NCBI RefSeq assembly: GCF_010119225.1
Contig: NZ_WNKF01000008.1
Coordinates: 1 to 64,000 of the forward strand
Source of the DNA: Cyclobacterium roseum
Lineage (GTDB): Bacteria; Bacteroidota; Bacteroidia; Cytophagales; Cyclobacteriaceae
Reading direction: 5' to 3'
DNA: 64,000 nucleotides
Shown: piece after piece, positions 33,193-42,361 of the stretch
Position numbering within the stretch: position 1 is the stretch's first letter
How the letters are laid out: each line of letters opens with the position of its first letter
Notes under the pieces: model-generated
What the model saw: the letters and a program-made list of their open reading frames with translations, nothing else
Told to the model about the DNA's origin: nothing
Databases searched by the model: none
Program-made: the position numbers and the translations under genes

Positions 33193-35704
33193 TTGGAACT
33201 GGTCGCTTCTAATGGCGAAAAGAGACCTCAGAAAGACGGGTGGAAGGCTTATTTTGTTTATTTCAGCCATCGTTACCGGAATTGCTGCCCTGGTGGCCGT
33301 CACCTCTTTTGGAGATAACCTGAGTAATGATATTGACGAGCAGGCAAAAGAACTGTTGGGAGCGGATCTCTCTTTGAGAAAAAATCAGCCGATCGATTTT
33401 CCTGAAATTGAGACACAGGCAGATCGCCGTGCCCTGGAAGTAAATTTTGCCTCCATGGTATATTTTCCTAAAGTAGGAGAAAGCAGGCTGACGCAGGTAA
33501 GGGCGCTGGAGGGTGACTTTCCCTTTTACGGAAGCTTCGAAACCCTACCGGTGTCCGGAGAAACGGAATTCAGAAAGGGCGCTAAACGAGCACTGGTAGA
33601 AAAAACCCTGATGGCTCAGTTTGGGGCCGTGGTAGGTGATAGCATCAAGGTGGGAAATGTGACCTTGGAAATCGTCGGGGCATTGCAAAAAGTACCCGGG
33701 CAAAATGGCATTACCGCCACCGTAGCTCCTGCTGTATACATCCCTAACGATCAATTGGAAGCTTCAGGCCTGGTTCAGTATGGCAGTAGGGTCAATTACA
33801 TCCACTATTTTCAGTTTCCGGAGGAGTTTGACCTGGAGGCCCTGATTGCTGAGAAGAAAGATCAGTGGGACGAAGACAAGGTCAGGCACGAGACCGTGCA
33901 ATCACAAAAGGAAGACACAGGAAGGTCATTTGAAAACCTGTCTAACTTCCTGGTCTTGGTGGCCTTTATCGCTGTGCTGCTCGGTTGTGTGGGGGTGGGA
34001 AGTGCCATCAATGTTTTTGTGAAGGAGAAATTACCCTCCGTGGCGGTGTTAAGATGTCTGGGGGTGCGATCGAAAGAAATTGTAGCTGTCTATCTGGTTC
34101 AGATCGTCATCATGGGACTATTTGGTTCCCTGCTGGGTGCGGCTGCCGGGGCTTTCCTGCAATTTCTTTTGCCGATGGTATTTAGTGATTTCCTTCCGGT
34201 GGAAGTGTCTGTCCAAATTTCCTGGAGGGCAGTGATCATGGGAACCTTTACCGGGGTATTGATATCCGTATTATTTGCCCTGATCCCTTTACTGAAAATT
34301 CGAAAAGTATCACCGATGATGACCCTCAGGCCGGACGATCCTTCTGCAGGCTTGGGAAAGGATCCCTTGCGCTGGATGGTCTTGGGGGCAATTGTCCTGT
34401 TTATTCTTGGGTTTAGCTTTTACCTGTTGGAAGAGTGGGACCAGACCTTTTGGTTTACCGGTTTTGTGATATTTTCTTTTGGATCCTTGTGGCTGCTGGC
34501 CCTGGGGATAATGAAAGCCATTCGAAAATTCCTTCCCATTAGCTTGAACTACCCTGCCAGACAAGCCTTGTCCAATTTGTACCGGCCCAATAACCAAACG
34601 GTATCCCTGTTGGCTACCATTGGCTTGGGAACGGCGATGATCGGCACCTTGTTTTTTATACAAAACCAGCTGTTGGATGAGGTGCGGTTTGCTGACAAAG
34701 AAGATCAGCCGAATATGTTGTTTTTTGATATCCAATCGGATCAGGTAGACAGCATGAAGACCGTATTGGCAGAGGAGGGATTGCCCATATTGCAGCACGT
34801 TCCCATCGTTACCATGGGGGTGGCAGAAGTGAATGGCTTGACCAGAAATGATAACGACGAACTCGAAGAGGAAGAACAGCGGTCAAATTCCATGTATAGG
34901 CGGGAATTCAGAGTGACCTACCGGGATACCCTCATTTCCACCGAAGAATTGACCTCGGGCACCTTAATACCCTACGAAGCAGAAGGGGATAGTATTTTTG
35001 TTTCTATGGAAGAAGGATACGCTGAAAGAAACCGGGTGGAATTAGGGGATGAGGTCGTCTTTAATGTACAAGGAAGGCCACTCACTACGTACGTGGGAAG
35101 TTTCAGAAAGGTGAATTTCAGAAAGGTTTCTACCAACTTTTTGGTTGTTTTTCCAGATAAGGTATTGGATAATGCCCCTAAGTTTCATGTGTTGATCACC
35201 CGGACAAAGAATGACCAGGAATCTGCCGATATACAAAATAAGATGGTGCGTCAGTTTCCCAATGTTTCGGTGGTTAACCTCAGCATGATCGTGGAAACAC
35301 TGGAAGACATTTTAGGAAAAATCAGTTTCGTTATTCAGTTCATGGCCTTGTTCAGCATTCTTACCGGGGTTTTGGTGTTGATAAGCTCACTTTTGATCAG
35401 TAAGTTTCAACGAATCCGGGAAAATATTTTGCTTCGCACGATAGGGGCGGGCAGAAGGGTGCTGCTAAAAATCAATGCCCTGGAATACTTGTTTTTGGGG
35501 AGTCTCGCCGCAGGAGGAGGGATACTGCTTTCCGTGCTGGCGGCTTTTCTGCTCAGCCGATATGTATTTGAAATATCCTTCCGGATGGAATGGGGTCCAC
35601 TACTCATCGTGTTTGTGCTGATCACCCTGCTTACGGTGATCTTGGGATGGATAAACAGCCTCAGTATCTTGAAAGCCAAAACCATGGATATCCTAAGATC
35701 GTAG
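33185..35704 (+). CDS. ybbP: FtsX-like ABC permease, YbbP type
   Basis: An 839-aa inner-membrane protein with ten predicted spans: one near 22-45, then two groups of four around large periplasmic domains, and a final FtsX block (about 700-835). The two FtsX domains (near 255-375 and 700-835) and the long soluble part at about 500-690 match YbbP. With YbbA it forms a mechanotransmission-type ABC system. The link to TesA across bacteria suggests a shared lipid-related role, not proven. No terminator is obvious before the MarR gene. Confidence 0.88.
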   Translation: MVDWNWSLLMAKRDLRKTGGRLILFISAIVTGIAALVAVTSFGDNLSNDIDEQAKELLGADLSLRKNQPIDFPEIETQADRRALEVNFASMVYFPKVGESRLTQVRALEGDFPFYGSFETLPVSGETEFRKGAKRALVEKTLMAQFGAVVGDSIKVGNVTLEIVGALQKVPGQNGITATVAPAVYIPNDQLEASGLVQYGSRVNYIHYFQFPEEFDLEALIAEKKDQWDEDKVRHETVQSQKEDTGRSFENLSNFLVLVAFIAVLLGCVGVGSAINVFVKEKLPSVAVLRCLGVRSKEIVAVYLVQIVIMGLFGSLLGAAAGAFLQFLLPMVFSDFLPVEVSVQISWRAVIMGTFTGVLISVLFALIPLLKIRKVSPMMTLRPDDPSAGLGKDPLRWMVLGAIVLFILGFSFYLLEEWDQTFWFTGFVIFSFGSLWLLALGIMKAIRKFLPISLNYPARQALSNLYRPNNQTVSLLATIGLGTAMIGTLFFIQNQLLDEVRFADKEDQPNMLFFDIQSDQVDSMKTVLAEEGLPILQHVPIVTMGVAEVNGLTRNDNDELEEEEQRSNSMYRREFRVTYRDTLISTEELTSGTLIPYEAEGDSIFVSMEEGYAERNRVELGDEVVFNVQGRPLTTYVGSFRKVNFRKVSTNFLVVFPDKVLDNAPKFHVLITRTKNDQESADIQNKMVRQFPNVSVVNLSMIVETLEDILGKISFVIQFMALFSILTGVLVLISSLLISKFQRIRENILLRTIGAGRRVLLKINALEYLFLGSLAAGGGILLSVLAAFLLSRYVFEISFRMEWGPLLIVFVLITLLTVILGWINSLSILKAKTMDILRS

Positions 35705-35770
35705 ATGACTGCTCGAATTAAGGTAGCATCCCTGAAAAAAAATTAATAATCTTTCAGATGTTGAAACCTT

Positions 35771-35800
35771 TTGATTGATTTAAATGTATATACATTAAAT
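35771..35800 (+). promoter_or_regulatory. Promoter and operator of the MarR gene
   Basis: TTG at 35771-35773 with a 17-nt spacer to TACATTAA (35791-35798) fits a Bacteroidota promoter. ATGTATATACAT (35784-35795) is a perfect 12-bp palindrome overlapping it. The 17-mer ATTTAAATGTATATACA (35778-35794) recurs before the YceI gene, so this is probably the MarR operator and the regulator controls itself. Confidence 0.65.
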
Positions 35801-35814
35801 ACAATAGAAATTAA

Positions 35815-36264
35815 ATGAAAATTGAAGACGAGATCAGGCAAAAGCCGTTTAAAGATGCCTATAGCAAGGCGGTGGTAAACTTGCTTTATACCCACAGTTA
35901 CCTGGTGACCGAACAGAGCAAAATTTTCAAGCCTCATGATTTATCTCCCGAACAGTACAATGTACTTCGCATACTCAGAGGACAGCATCCGGAACCCATA
36001 ACGGTGTCTTCCATTCAAGATAGAATGCTTAATAAAATGAGTAACGCTTCCCGGCTAGTTGAAAAACTAAAAATCAAGAAAATGGTAGAGCGTAAAGAAT
36101 GCGCAATGGATCGTCGTCAGGTGGACATTACGATCACCGGGAAGGGGCTTGAGATTCTGGAGCAACTGGAAGAAGAAGTGAAAAAATTCAATAAAAGAAT
36201 TTTGAATTTAAGTAAATCTGAGGTGGAGCAGCTAAATGATTTGTTAGATAAACTGAGAGGATAA
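35815..36264 (+). CDS. MarR family transcriptional regulator
   Basis: A 149-aa winged-helix repressor. The HTH spans about 55-80 (TVSSIQDRMLNKMSNASRLVEKL) and the wing holds ERKECAMDRRQVDITIT near 95-110, including the DxR motif. Cys 98 is the only Cys and sits in the wing, so thiol modification by quinones or oxidants is conceivable, as in some MhqR/OhrR-type regulators. It is followed by YceI, a ring-cleaving-dioxygenase-like gene and an esterase, resembling quinone-resistance regulons under MhqR in Bacillus. Two identical operator-like sites support control of itself and that cluster. Confidence 0.9.
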   Translation: MKIEDEIRQKPFKDAYSKAVVNLLYTHSYLVTEQSKIFKPHDLSPEQYNVLRILRGQHPEPITVSSIQDRMLNKMSNASRLVEKLKIKKMVERKECAMDRRQVDITITGKGLEILEQLEEEVKKFNKRILNLSKSEVEQLNDLLDKLRG

Positions 36265-36276
36265 AAAAATTTTCCT

Positions 36277-36300
36277 ATTTAAATGTATATACAATTAATG
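36277..36300 (+). promoter_or_regulatory. Second MarR-type operator, upstream of the YceI gene
   Basis: ATTTAAATGTATATACA at 36277-36293 is identical over 17 bp to the site before the MarR gene. The right half is imperfect (ACAATTAAT instead of ACATTAAAT). It lies about 50 bp before the YceI start, so the repressor probably also controls this second promoter. Confidence 0.65.
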
Positions 36301-36345
36301 TATTAATATTTAATTTAACACGTATAACTAATAACTATTAAGAAG

Positions 36346-36873
36346 ATGAGTACAACAAAGTGGATTATTGACCCCACGCATTCCGAAGTATCGTTTAAGG
36401 TAAAACACCTGGTAATTTCTACCGTCACGGGTTATTTCCGGGAATTTGAAGGCGAAGTCGAAACGGCTTCGGATGATTTTTCCAATGCCTCCGTACGTTT
36501 TTCGGCAGCTATTGACAGCATTGACACGAACCAAAAAGACCGCGATGCACACTTGAAATCAGCCGATTTTTTTGATGCAGAAAATCACGCTCAGTTGGTT
36601 TTTAGCAATGGAAAACTTGTTGCTAGCGGAGATGGATTGGCGGTATCAGGAGATCTGACGATCCGGGGAACCACCCAACCCGTGACTCTTAAAGCCGAAT
36701 TGGGTGGTATTGCCCAGGATGGTTATGGGCAGACTAAAGCTGGGTTTGAGCTGGAAGGTAAAATCTCCAGGAAAGCCTTTGGTTTAACCTGGTCTGCGGT
36801 AACGGAGACGGGTAGTGTTGTGGTTGGTGATGAGGTAAAAATCTTCGCCAGTATCCAGTTAGTAAAGCAATAA
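36346..36873 (+). CDS. YceI family lipid-binding protein
   Basis: A 175-aa lipocalin-like protein starting directly with the family motif WIIDPTHSEVSFKVKHL. It continues with DSIDTNQKDRDAHLKSADFFDAENHAQLVF near 65 and GDLTIRGTTQPVTL near 105. There is no signal peptide, so it is a cytoplasmic form. YceI proteins bind polyisoprenoid or quinone-like lipids in a central channel, which fits a position behind a MarR operator together with MhqO/MhqD-like genes. The next gene starts 60 bp downstream. Confidence 0.9.
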   Translation: MSTTKWIIDPTHSEVSFKVKHLVISTVTGYFREFEGEVETASDDFSNASVRFSAAIDSIDTNQKDRDAHLKSADFFDAENHAQLVFSNGKLVASGDGLAVSGDLTIRGTTQPVTLKAELGGIAQDGYGQTKAGFELEGKISRKAFGLTWSAVTETGSVVVGDEVKIFASIQLVKQ

Positions 36874-36933
36874 TCAGGTACCTTTAAGCCGGGCTCTGAG
36901 CAGGAAGGAGCCCGGCCTTAACCTTATAATCTC

Positions 36934-37893
36934 ATGAGTGATTTAATTTCAGGCATTCATCACATTACGGCGATCGCCTCCGATCCCCAACAAAATGTAG
37001 ATTTCTACACCCGGGTATTGGGTTTGCGGCTGGTAAAAAAGACCATCAATTTTGATGCACCGGATGTCTATCATTTTTATTTTGGTGACGAAACCGGCAG
37101 CCCGGGTTCCATTCTGACCTTTTTCCCCTTTAAGGGCGCCGTAAAAGGAAAAAGAGGACTGGGAGAACTGACCTTTACCGCTTTTTCCATTCCGGAAAGC
37201 TCAATCGACTATTGGAAAAGCCGGTTATCCGGTTTGGGAATAACGCTCTCGGATACCCTCCAACGATTTGGTGAAGAGGTGATTCGGTTTACCGATCCGG
37301 ACGGGATGGGGATAGAATTAGTCGGGATTAAAGCGGATCGGCGGGAGGCCTGGGCAGGTGGAAACGTACCCCAAAAGCACGCCATCCGGGGACTAGCAGG
37401 TGCCACCCTGAATTTACGGGAATTGGAACCCACTGCTGCTTTAATGACAGAGGTGCTGAATTACAAGCTTAAGGAGGAACTTCCCGGCAAGAGGTACCGC
37501 TATGAAATCGCTGGTAACCCGGGAGAAATAATAGACTTGGTCCAGATGGACCCTTCAGTGCGATCCATCCAAAGTGCCGGTTCCGTTCATCACATTGCTT
37601 TCCGCACGGCAGGAGAGGCGGAACAACTGCAAGTTCAGCGATTACTTCAACGGTATGGTGTAGCAGTGACCGAAGTCAAAGACCGAAATTATTTCAAATC
37701 CATCTATTTTCGGGAACCCGGAGGGGTGCTTTTTGAAGTAGCAACGGATTCGCCCGGTTTTTTGGTGGACGAATCATTGGAATCATTAGGCGATGCGTTG
37801 AAGCTACCCGACTGGGTTGCTTCTCAAAGGGAACAGATTGAGCGGAATTTGGTGCCCATACAGGTAAATTATCAGGAACCATGGAACAGTTAG
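36934..37893 (+). CDS. Glyoxalase/ring-cleaving dioxygenase family protein (MhqO-like)
   Basis: A 319-aa protein made of two vicinal-oxygen-chelate units. The first begins GIHHITAIASDPQQNVDFYTRVLGLRLVKKTINFD, with metal-ligand candidates His 9 and Glu near 127 (IELVG). The second contains SVHHIAF near 217 and GGVLFEVATD near 266. It matches the MhqO/LinE-like family, thought to open hydroquinone rings with Fe(II). It overlaps the esterase gene by 13 nt and follows YceI, giving a probable quinone-detoxification unit. Confidence 0.88.
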   Translation: MSDLISGIHHITAIASDPQQNVDFYTRVLGLRLVKKTINFDAPDVYHFYFGDETGSPGSILTFFPFKGAVKGKRGLGELTFTAFSIPESSIDYWKSRLSGLGITLSDTLQRFGEEVIRFTDPDGMGIELVGIKADRREAWAGGNVPQKHAIRGLAGATLNLRELEPTAALMTEVLNYKLKEELPGKRYRYEIAGNPGEIIDLVQMDPSVRSIQSAGSVHHIAFRTAGEAEQLQVQRLLQRYGVAVTEVKDRNYFKSIYFREPGGVLFEVATDSPGFLVDESLESLGDALKLPDWVASQREQIERNLVPIQVNYQEPWNS

Positions 37894-38501
37894 TGAAAGC
37901 AGGTAAAGACTTGAATCAGGCGGAGAAAGTCGCCATCATTTTACATGGAAGAGGAGGAAGTGCTTCGGGAATGAAGGGATTAATAGAGGTGTTGCACGTT
38001 CCGGATTTTGCAGTTTTGATTCCTCAGGCCCCGGGAAATACCTGGTATCCGTTTGGGTTTATGGTGGAAGAATTGGAAAACGAACCCTATCTAAGTCAAT
38101 CATTGGAGCGGATTCATTCCCTTGTCCAGGGTTTAAAGGAAGATGGGAAAAACGTATCAGACCTTTATTTTATTGGGTTTTCTCAGGGAGCTTGCCTTGC
38201 CCTAGAATACAGTGCCCGATTTCCCGCCCGGTATGGAGGAGTTTGTGCCTTTACAGGTGGACTGATCGGGAAAACGGTATCAGCGGAAAAATACCCCGGG
38301 GATTTAAATGGAACGCCGGTATTTATCGGTGCCAGCGAAAACGATTTTCACGTACCCATGTCCCGTATTCAGGAATCTGCTAAGCTATTGACCGGCATGC
38401 AGGCAGCGGTAAAAACGCTTGGTTTTCCGGACGATATGCACACGATTCGGGAGGAGGAGATTGCCGCAGCCAATGAGTTTATCTTTCAAAAAACCTCCTG
38501 A
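37881..38501 (+). CDS. Alpha/beta-hydrolase, phospholipase/carboxylesterase family (MhqD-like)
   Basis: A 206-aa hydrolase with the nucleophile elbow GFSQGACLALEY near 98-109. The oxyanion region is ILHGRGGSASGMKG near 21, Asp lies in SENDFHVP near 153 and the catalytic His in DDMHTI near 187. It resembles the MhqD/YodD-type esterases found beside MhqO in quinone-responsive loci. The 13-nt overlap with the dioxygenase-like gene indicates co-translation, supporting a joint pathway role. Confidence 0.87.
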   Translation: MEQLVKAGKDLNQAEKVAIILHGRGGSASGMKGLIEVLHVPDFAVLIPQAPGNTWYPFGFMVEELENEPYLSQSLERIHSLVQGLKEDGKNVSDLYFIGFSQGACLALEYSARFPARYGGVCAFTGGLIGKTVSAEKYPGDLNGTPVFIGASENDFHVPMSRIQESAKLLTGMQAAVKTLGFPDDMHTIREEEIAAANEFIFQKTS

Positions 38502-38582
38502 TTTTTTTGGCCCGGGATTTGAAGAAACATTTTTATTCACCCTGTCGTTAGACGGGATATTGTTTTAAGAAAGCGATCTCAT

Positions 38583-39290
38583 ATGAAAACCAAAATACTC
38601 TTTTTTATCGTTCTTTTGTGGATCCCCTTTTTACAGGGGTTTTCACAGGAAATCCCACAAATTTCCGTGGTAGGCCAAAGCCAGCTAGAGATAATGCCCG
38701 ATGAGGCCCTACTGACGGTTTCACTGAATGCCAAAGCCATGGAAACGGCAACTGCAACGGCTGAATTGAATAAGAAGGCCAAGCAAGTGAAAACTGCCCT
38801 TGAGAAATCCGGCGTAGAAGACTATGAATTGACCGCAGAAAACTATTACGTGAATGTCAATCGGATCTATTCGAAAGGAAGCAGCAAAGACAGTGGCTAC
38901 GTTGCCAGTCAAACCATGGAAATTCTGGTCCGGGATACGGGCGAGGATCTTCTGAAAGTAATGCAAGTCCTGCACGGATCCACAGACATGGGTTTTCAGC
39001 TCTCCTACAGGCTGTCGGACGAAACGAAAAAAAGTTACCTTGAGAAGTTGCTGGAAATGGCAATAGCGGATGCCCGAAGAAAGGCCAACGTCATTGCGGC
39101 TAATCTGGATATCGAAGAGGTTTTTGTACATCGAGTAGACTATCAGGGGGGCGATTCTTTTCAGCCCGTGGTTTACGGAAACGAGCGTTTTAGTATGAAA
39201 GCCGCCGATCAGCAAGCGCCTCCCACCTTACAACCCGGAGAACAAACCCTCAATGAAAGGGTAACGATCATATTTACTTTTGAAAAGTAA
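38583..39290 (+). CDS. SIMPL domain protein (DUF541), exported
   Basis: A 235-aa protein with a signal peptide (MKTKILFFIVLLWIPFLQGFSQ) followed directly by the SIMPL pattern: ISVVGQSQLEIMPDEALLTVSLNAK, then repeated alpha-beta units. Bacterial members (for example E. coli YggE and Brucella BP26) are periplasmic or outer-membrane-associated oligomers linked to oxidative stress. No partner is evident; the DUF2461 gene follows about 50 bp downstream. Confidence 0.85.
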   Translation: MKTKILFFIVLLWIPFLQGFSQEIPQISVVGQSQLEIMPDEALLTVSLNAKAMETATATAELNKKAKQVKTALEKSGVEDYELTAENYYVNVNRIYSKGSSKDSGYVASQTMEILVRDTGEDLLKVMQVLHGSTDMGFQLSYRLSDETKKSYLEKLLEMAIADARRKANVIAANLDIEEVFVHRVDYQGGDSFQPVVYGNERFSMKAADQQAPPTLQPGEQTLNERVTIIFTFEK

Positions 39291-39342
39291 GTGGGTTAGG
39301 GAAGGCCGAATAGCAAGAACAATCTCCGGATTACCAGGTTTA

Positions 39343-40032
39343 ATGCCTATGAAAGCGAACGGAATATTGGATTTTCTGAAGGAATTGGCAGCTAACAACT
39401 CCAAAGAATGGATGGATGCCAACCGAAGCTGGTACTTACAGGTGAAAGAAAGCCTACTGGAAGATGCAGCGAAGATTTTGTCCGGATTGAGTGCAAATCA
39501 ACCGGCTTTTTCTTCCTTGAGGCCCAAGGACTGCCTGTTTCGCCAAAACAGGGATATTCGATTTAGTGCCAACAAACTCCCTTACAAAACGAATATGGCA
39601 GCCTATTTTGCCGTGGGAGGTAAGAAATCAACCGGACCGGGTTATTACCTGCATTTGGAACCCGGAGCCAGTTTTTTGGCCGGAGGTATCTGGATGCCCG
39701 ATTCGGATATTTTGAAAAAAATCCGACAAGAAATCGATTATGCCGGCAGTGAACTTGCGGGAATTCTGCAAGACCCGTTTTTTCATAATTACTTCGGGGA
39801 GATGGAAGGGGAGCAGTTGAAAACCTCCCCAAAGGACTACTCCAGTGAGCACCCACATATTGAGTTACTGCGGTACAAAAGCTTTATCGTGTCCAAGAAA
39901 CTTAGCGATGCTGATGTTGCCGGGGGCCACCATATAGGATTGGCTTTAGAGGCTTTTGATGCGATGAGGCCGTTTATGGGATTCCTGGACAAAGCAATTG
40001 CCAGCTCTGAAGACGAAGGGTTTATTATTTAA
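39343..40032 (+). CDS. DUF2461 domain protein
   Basis: A protein of about 230 aa from the ATG at 39343 (a second ATG follows at 39349); an upstream TTG would overlap the SIMPL gene. It matches DUF2461: ILDFLKELAANNSKEWMDANR at the start, then KDCLFRQNRDIRFSANKLPYKTNMAAYF near 65, YYLHLEP near 105 and GGIWMP near 118. The function is not established; the conserved Arg/Asn/Asp set suggests an enzyme. Its stop overlaps that of the convergent HAD gene by 4 nt. Confidence 0.85.
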   Translation: MPMKANGILDFLKELAANNSKEWMDANRSWYLQVKESLLEDAAKILSGLSANQPAFSSLRPKDCLFRQNRDIRFSANKLPYKTNMAAYFAVGGKKSTGPGYYLHLEPGASFLAGGIWMPDSDILKKIRQEIDYAGSELAGILQDPFFHNYFGEMEGEQLKTSPKDYSSEHPHIELLRYKSFIVSKKLSDADVAGGHHIGLALEAFDAMRPFMGFLDKAIASSEDEGFII

Positions 40033-40844
40033 AGCAAGTATTTTTCGATGGACCGTGCCACCCCATCTGCCTTGTTTCCAGCCGTAATATCCTTTGCCAC
40101 CGCTTTTACTTCATCTCTTGCATTATCGACCGCAATACCCAGGCCGACAGAAGCGAGCAAGTCGATGTCGTTATAGTTATCCCCAAATGCCATGACCTCG
40201 TCCATGGAGATCCCGAAGCCAGTGATGATTTCCCGGAGTCCGGTGGCTTTGGAGATGGATTTTGGAGCGATTTCCAGGTAAGTGTCCTTGGAGCGGTAGA
40301 GATGAAGTACGGCAGATAATTCCCGTTGCAGATGTTGATAGAGTTCCCGGATCTCGCTTGCAGTACCCATGCACATGACTTTATGCGCGCCGCTTTGATT
40401 TTTTTTCCAGGCAGCGATTACCTGATCGTTTTCACGCAAGCGGGCCTTTACCTTGGTTGCTTTTTCCTCTTTTTCTGTCCAGGGATCCATTTTCGGAGCA
40501 TACCATTCGTCTTCTGAATACAGGCTTACATGTATGGAAGTATTTACCGTCTGCTCAATGACTTTTTGACAAATTTCCGGTGTTATCCAAACCGAGCTCA
40601 GGGCATTTTTTTCCAGCGTGCCTGGCAGTACATAACCACCGTTGTAACAGACCAGGGGATTGTGCTCGCGGTTTAAATCCCTTAACAAATGGGTCATGGC
40701 AGAGGGCATCCGGGAAGAAGCCAAAATGACGGGAAAATCTGCGGGCAAGGCGGCAAAAGCCTGCCGTGTTCTCCGGGATAGTTCCCGGTTTTTATCCAGC
40801 AGCGTGCCATCTATGTCCGTGCAAATCGCTTTTATCTTCATCAA
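40029..40844 (-). CDS. Cof-type HAD hydrolase
   Basis: A 271-aa haloacid dehalogenase-superfamily phosphatase. Motif I is DIDGTLLDKNRELS near 9, motif II is VILASSRM near 55, Lys of motif III is KATGLREI near 200, and motif IV is GDNYNDIDLLASVG near 222. The Cof (C2b) cap lies between motifs II and III. These enzymes dephosphorylate sugar phosphates or flavin precursors with loose specificity; the substrate cannot be predicted. Confidence 0.88.
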   Translation of the reverse strand: MMKIKAICTDIDGTLLDKNRELSRRTRQAFAALPADFPVILASSRMPSAMTHLLRDLNREHNPLVCYNGGYVLPGTLEKNALSSVWITPEICQKVIEQTVNTSIHVSLYSEDEWYAPKMDPWTEKEEKATKVKARLRENDQVIAAWKKNQSGAHKVMCMGTASEIRELYQHLQRELSAVLHLYRSKDTYLEIAPKSISKATGLREIITGFGISMDEVMAFGDNYNDIDLLASVGLGIAVDNARDEVKAVAKDITAGNKADGVARSIEKYLL

Positions 40845-40877
40845 AAAAGGTTTTTTCGAGAAGCGAAGATAGGGAAA

Positions 40878-42227
40878 TCAAATGGCTTTACTAAAGACGG
40901 TTGTTGACTTTTTATCTGAATACATGAACGGGTCAAAGGCCATGCAAATGTTCCTGACAAAAGGCTTCCCTGTTGCCGTAATGATCATTCCCTTCTGATT
41001 GAAGGTAATCAACCCATCCTTTTCAAAAGCCAACAGCTTTTCCAACAGCTCATCCGGTAGGTTTTTCAAATTTGTCCAGGAGGCCTCCATGTTACAGATC
41101 AAATTGAGGATAATGGACTTGGATACAAGATGCTCATCCTTTTGAACATGCCCTTTTACCAGTGGCAGGTCGCCGTTCAGGATGTTTTTCTTATACAGCT
41201 CCACGGATTTTTCATTTTGCCCGTAAGCATAATAGAGGTCACTGATCGCACTACAGCCCAGGCCCAATAGGATTTTGGAAGGGGAGGTGGTATACCCCAT
41301 AAAATTGCGATGAAGGGTTTTATCTGATTTTGCCTGTAGCAATGGATCGCCGGGCAAGGCAAAATGATCCATCCCAATTTCCTCGTAGCCCATTTCTTCC
41401 AGCCAGTCTTTGCCTTGCTCGTAAAGTGCCCGCTTCTGTTCCTCATTTGGCAGGAACGCTTCGAAGGATTTCTGGGAGGGAAAGGCCGTAGGTAAGTGGG
41501 CGTAACTGTAAAATGCTATCCGCTCTGGCATCAGCTCCCGCACCTTGTCAAAGGTTGCTTTAAGGGTGTTCAGGTTCTGATGTGGCAACCCATAAATCAA
41601 GTCGAAATTAATAGAGGTATAGCCAAGCTGCCGGCTGGTATCCGTTACTTCCTTTACTTTTTCAAAGGGCTGAATCCGGTGGATGCTTTCCTGCACCTTG
41701 GGGTCAAAATCCTGAATGCCAAAACTAACCCGGTTAAATCCATGCCTGGCCATTACTTCCAAATGTGCTTGTGTGGTGTTGTTGGGGTGGCCTTCAAAGC
41801 TGAAAGCAGCATTATTTAGTCCTGTGGAGTTATGACTGATATGCTTCAGTAAAATTTCCAGGGAGGTAGGGGAGAAAAAGGTGGGTGTGCCTCCCCCCAG
41901 ATGAATGCCGGCCAGCTTGGGCTTTTCATCCAGCAACTCCAGGTACATGTTCCATTCTTTCATCAGAGAGGAAATATAGGGCAGCTCCACCTGATGATTT
42001 TTGGTGATCCTTTTGTTACAGCCGCAATAGGTACACAGGCTTTCGCAATAAGGAAGGTGAATATACAGACTGATACCGTCTTGAGAGCCAAACGCATCGT
42101 ATGCCCGCTGAAATTGCAGCTTCCATTGCTGGGGGTCGGTGGCATTGTTCCAGTGGGGAACCGCCGGATAGGAAGTATACCGGGGTGCTGGAACGTTGTA
42201 CTTTCGTATCAGGGAATTTTGGTCCAT
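40878..42227 (-). CDS. hemN: Oxygen-independent coproporphyrinogen III oxidase
   Basis: A radical-SAM enzyme of about 449 aa from the ATG at 42227 (MDQNSLIRKYNVPAPRYTSYP). The cluster-binding CxxxCxxC is Cys61, Cys65 and Cys68 with the HemN-typical extra Cys right after (CGC). The N-terminal RYTSYP block and length identify true HemN rather than the HemW-type paralogue. It decarboxylates coproporphyrinogen III to protoporphyrinogen IX without oxygen. A hairpin lies between it and ald upstream. Confidence 0.93.
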   Translation of the reverse strand: MDQNSLIRKYNVPAPRYTSYPAVPHWNNATDPQQWKLQFQRAYDAFGSQDGISLYIHLPYCESLCTYCGCNKRITKNHQVELPYISSLMKEWNMYLELLDEKPKLAGIHLGGGTPTFFSPTSLEILLKHISHNSTGLNNAAFSFEGHPNNTTQAHLEVMARHGFNRVSFGIQDFDPKVQESIHRIQPFEKVKEVTDTSRQLGYTSINFDLIYGLPHQNLNTLKATFDKVRELMPERIAFYSYAHLPTAFPSQKSFEAFLPNEEQKRALYEQGKDWLEEMGYEEIGMDHFALPGDPLLQAKSDKTLHRNFMGYTTSPSKILLGLGCSAISDLYYAYGQNEKSVELYKKNILNGDLPLVKGHVQKDEHLVSKSIILNLICNMEASWTNLKNLPDELLEKLLAFEKDGLITFNQKGMIITATGKPFVRNICMAFDPFMYSDKKSTTVFSKAI

Positions 42228-42298
42228 ATTCCTACTAGCTTGTTTCAAGAAACAAATAACGGCTTCCTTGTTTCAAAAAAACATGAGCATCGGTAGTG

Positions 42299-42324
42299 GC
42301 AAGCCTGATAAAAATCAGGTTTGC
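42299..42324. other. Intergenic hairpin between ald and hemN
   Basis: GCAAGCCTGAT and ATCAGGTTTGC form an 11-bp stem (one G-T pair) with a 4-nt A loop. No T-run follows on either strand, so it may be an RNA processing or weak termination site. Confidence 0.35.
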
Positions 42325-42361
42325 TGGAATAGGAAATGAAACGAATCGCTTCTGAATGACT

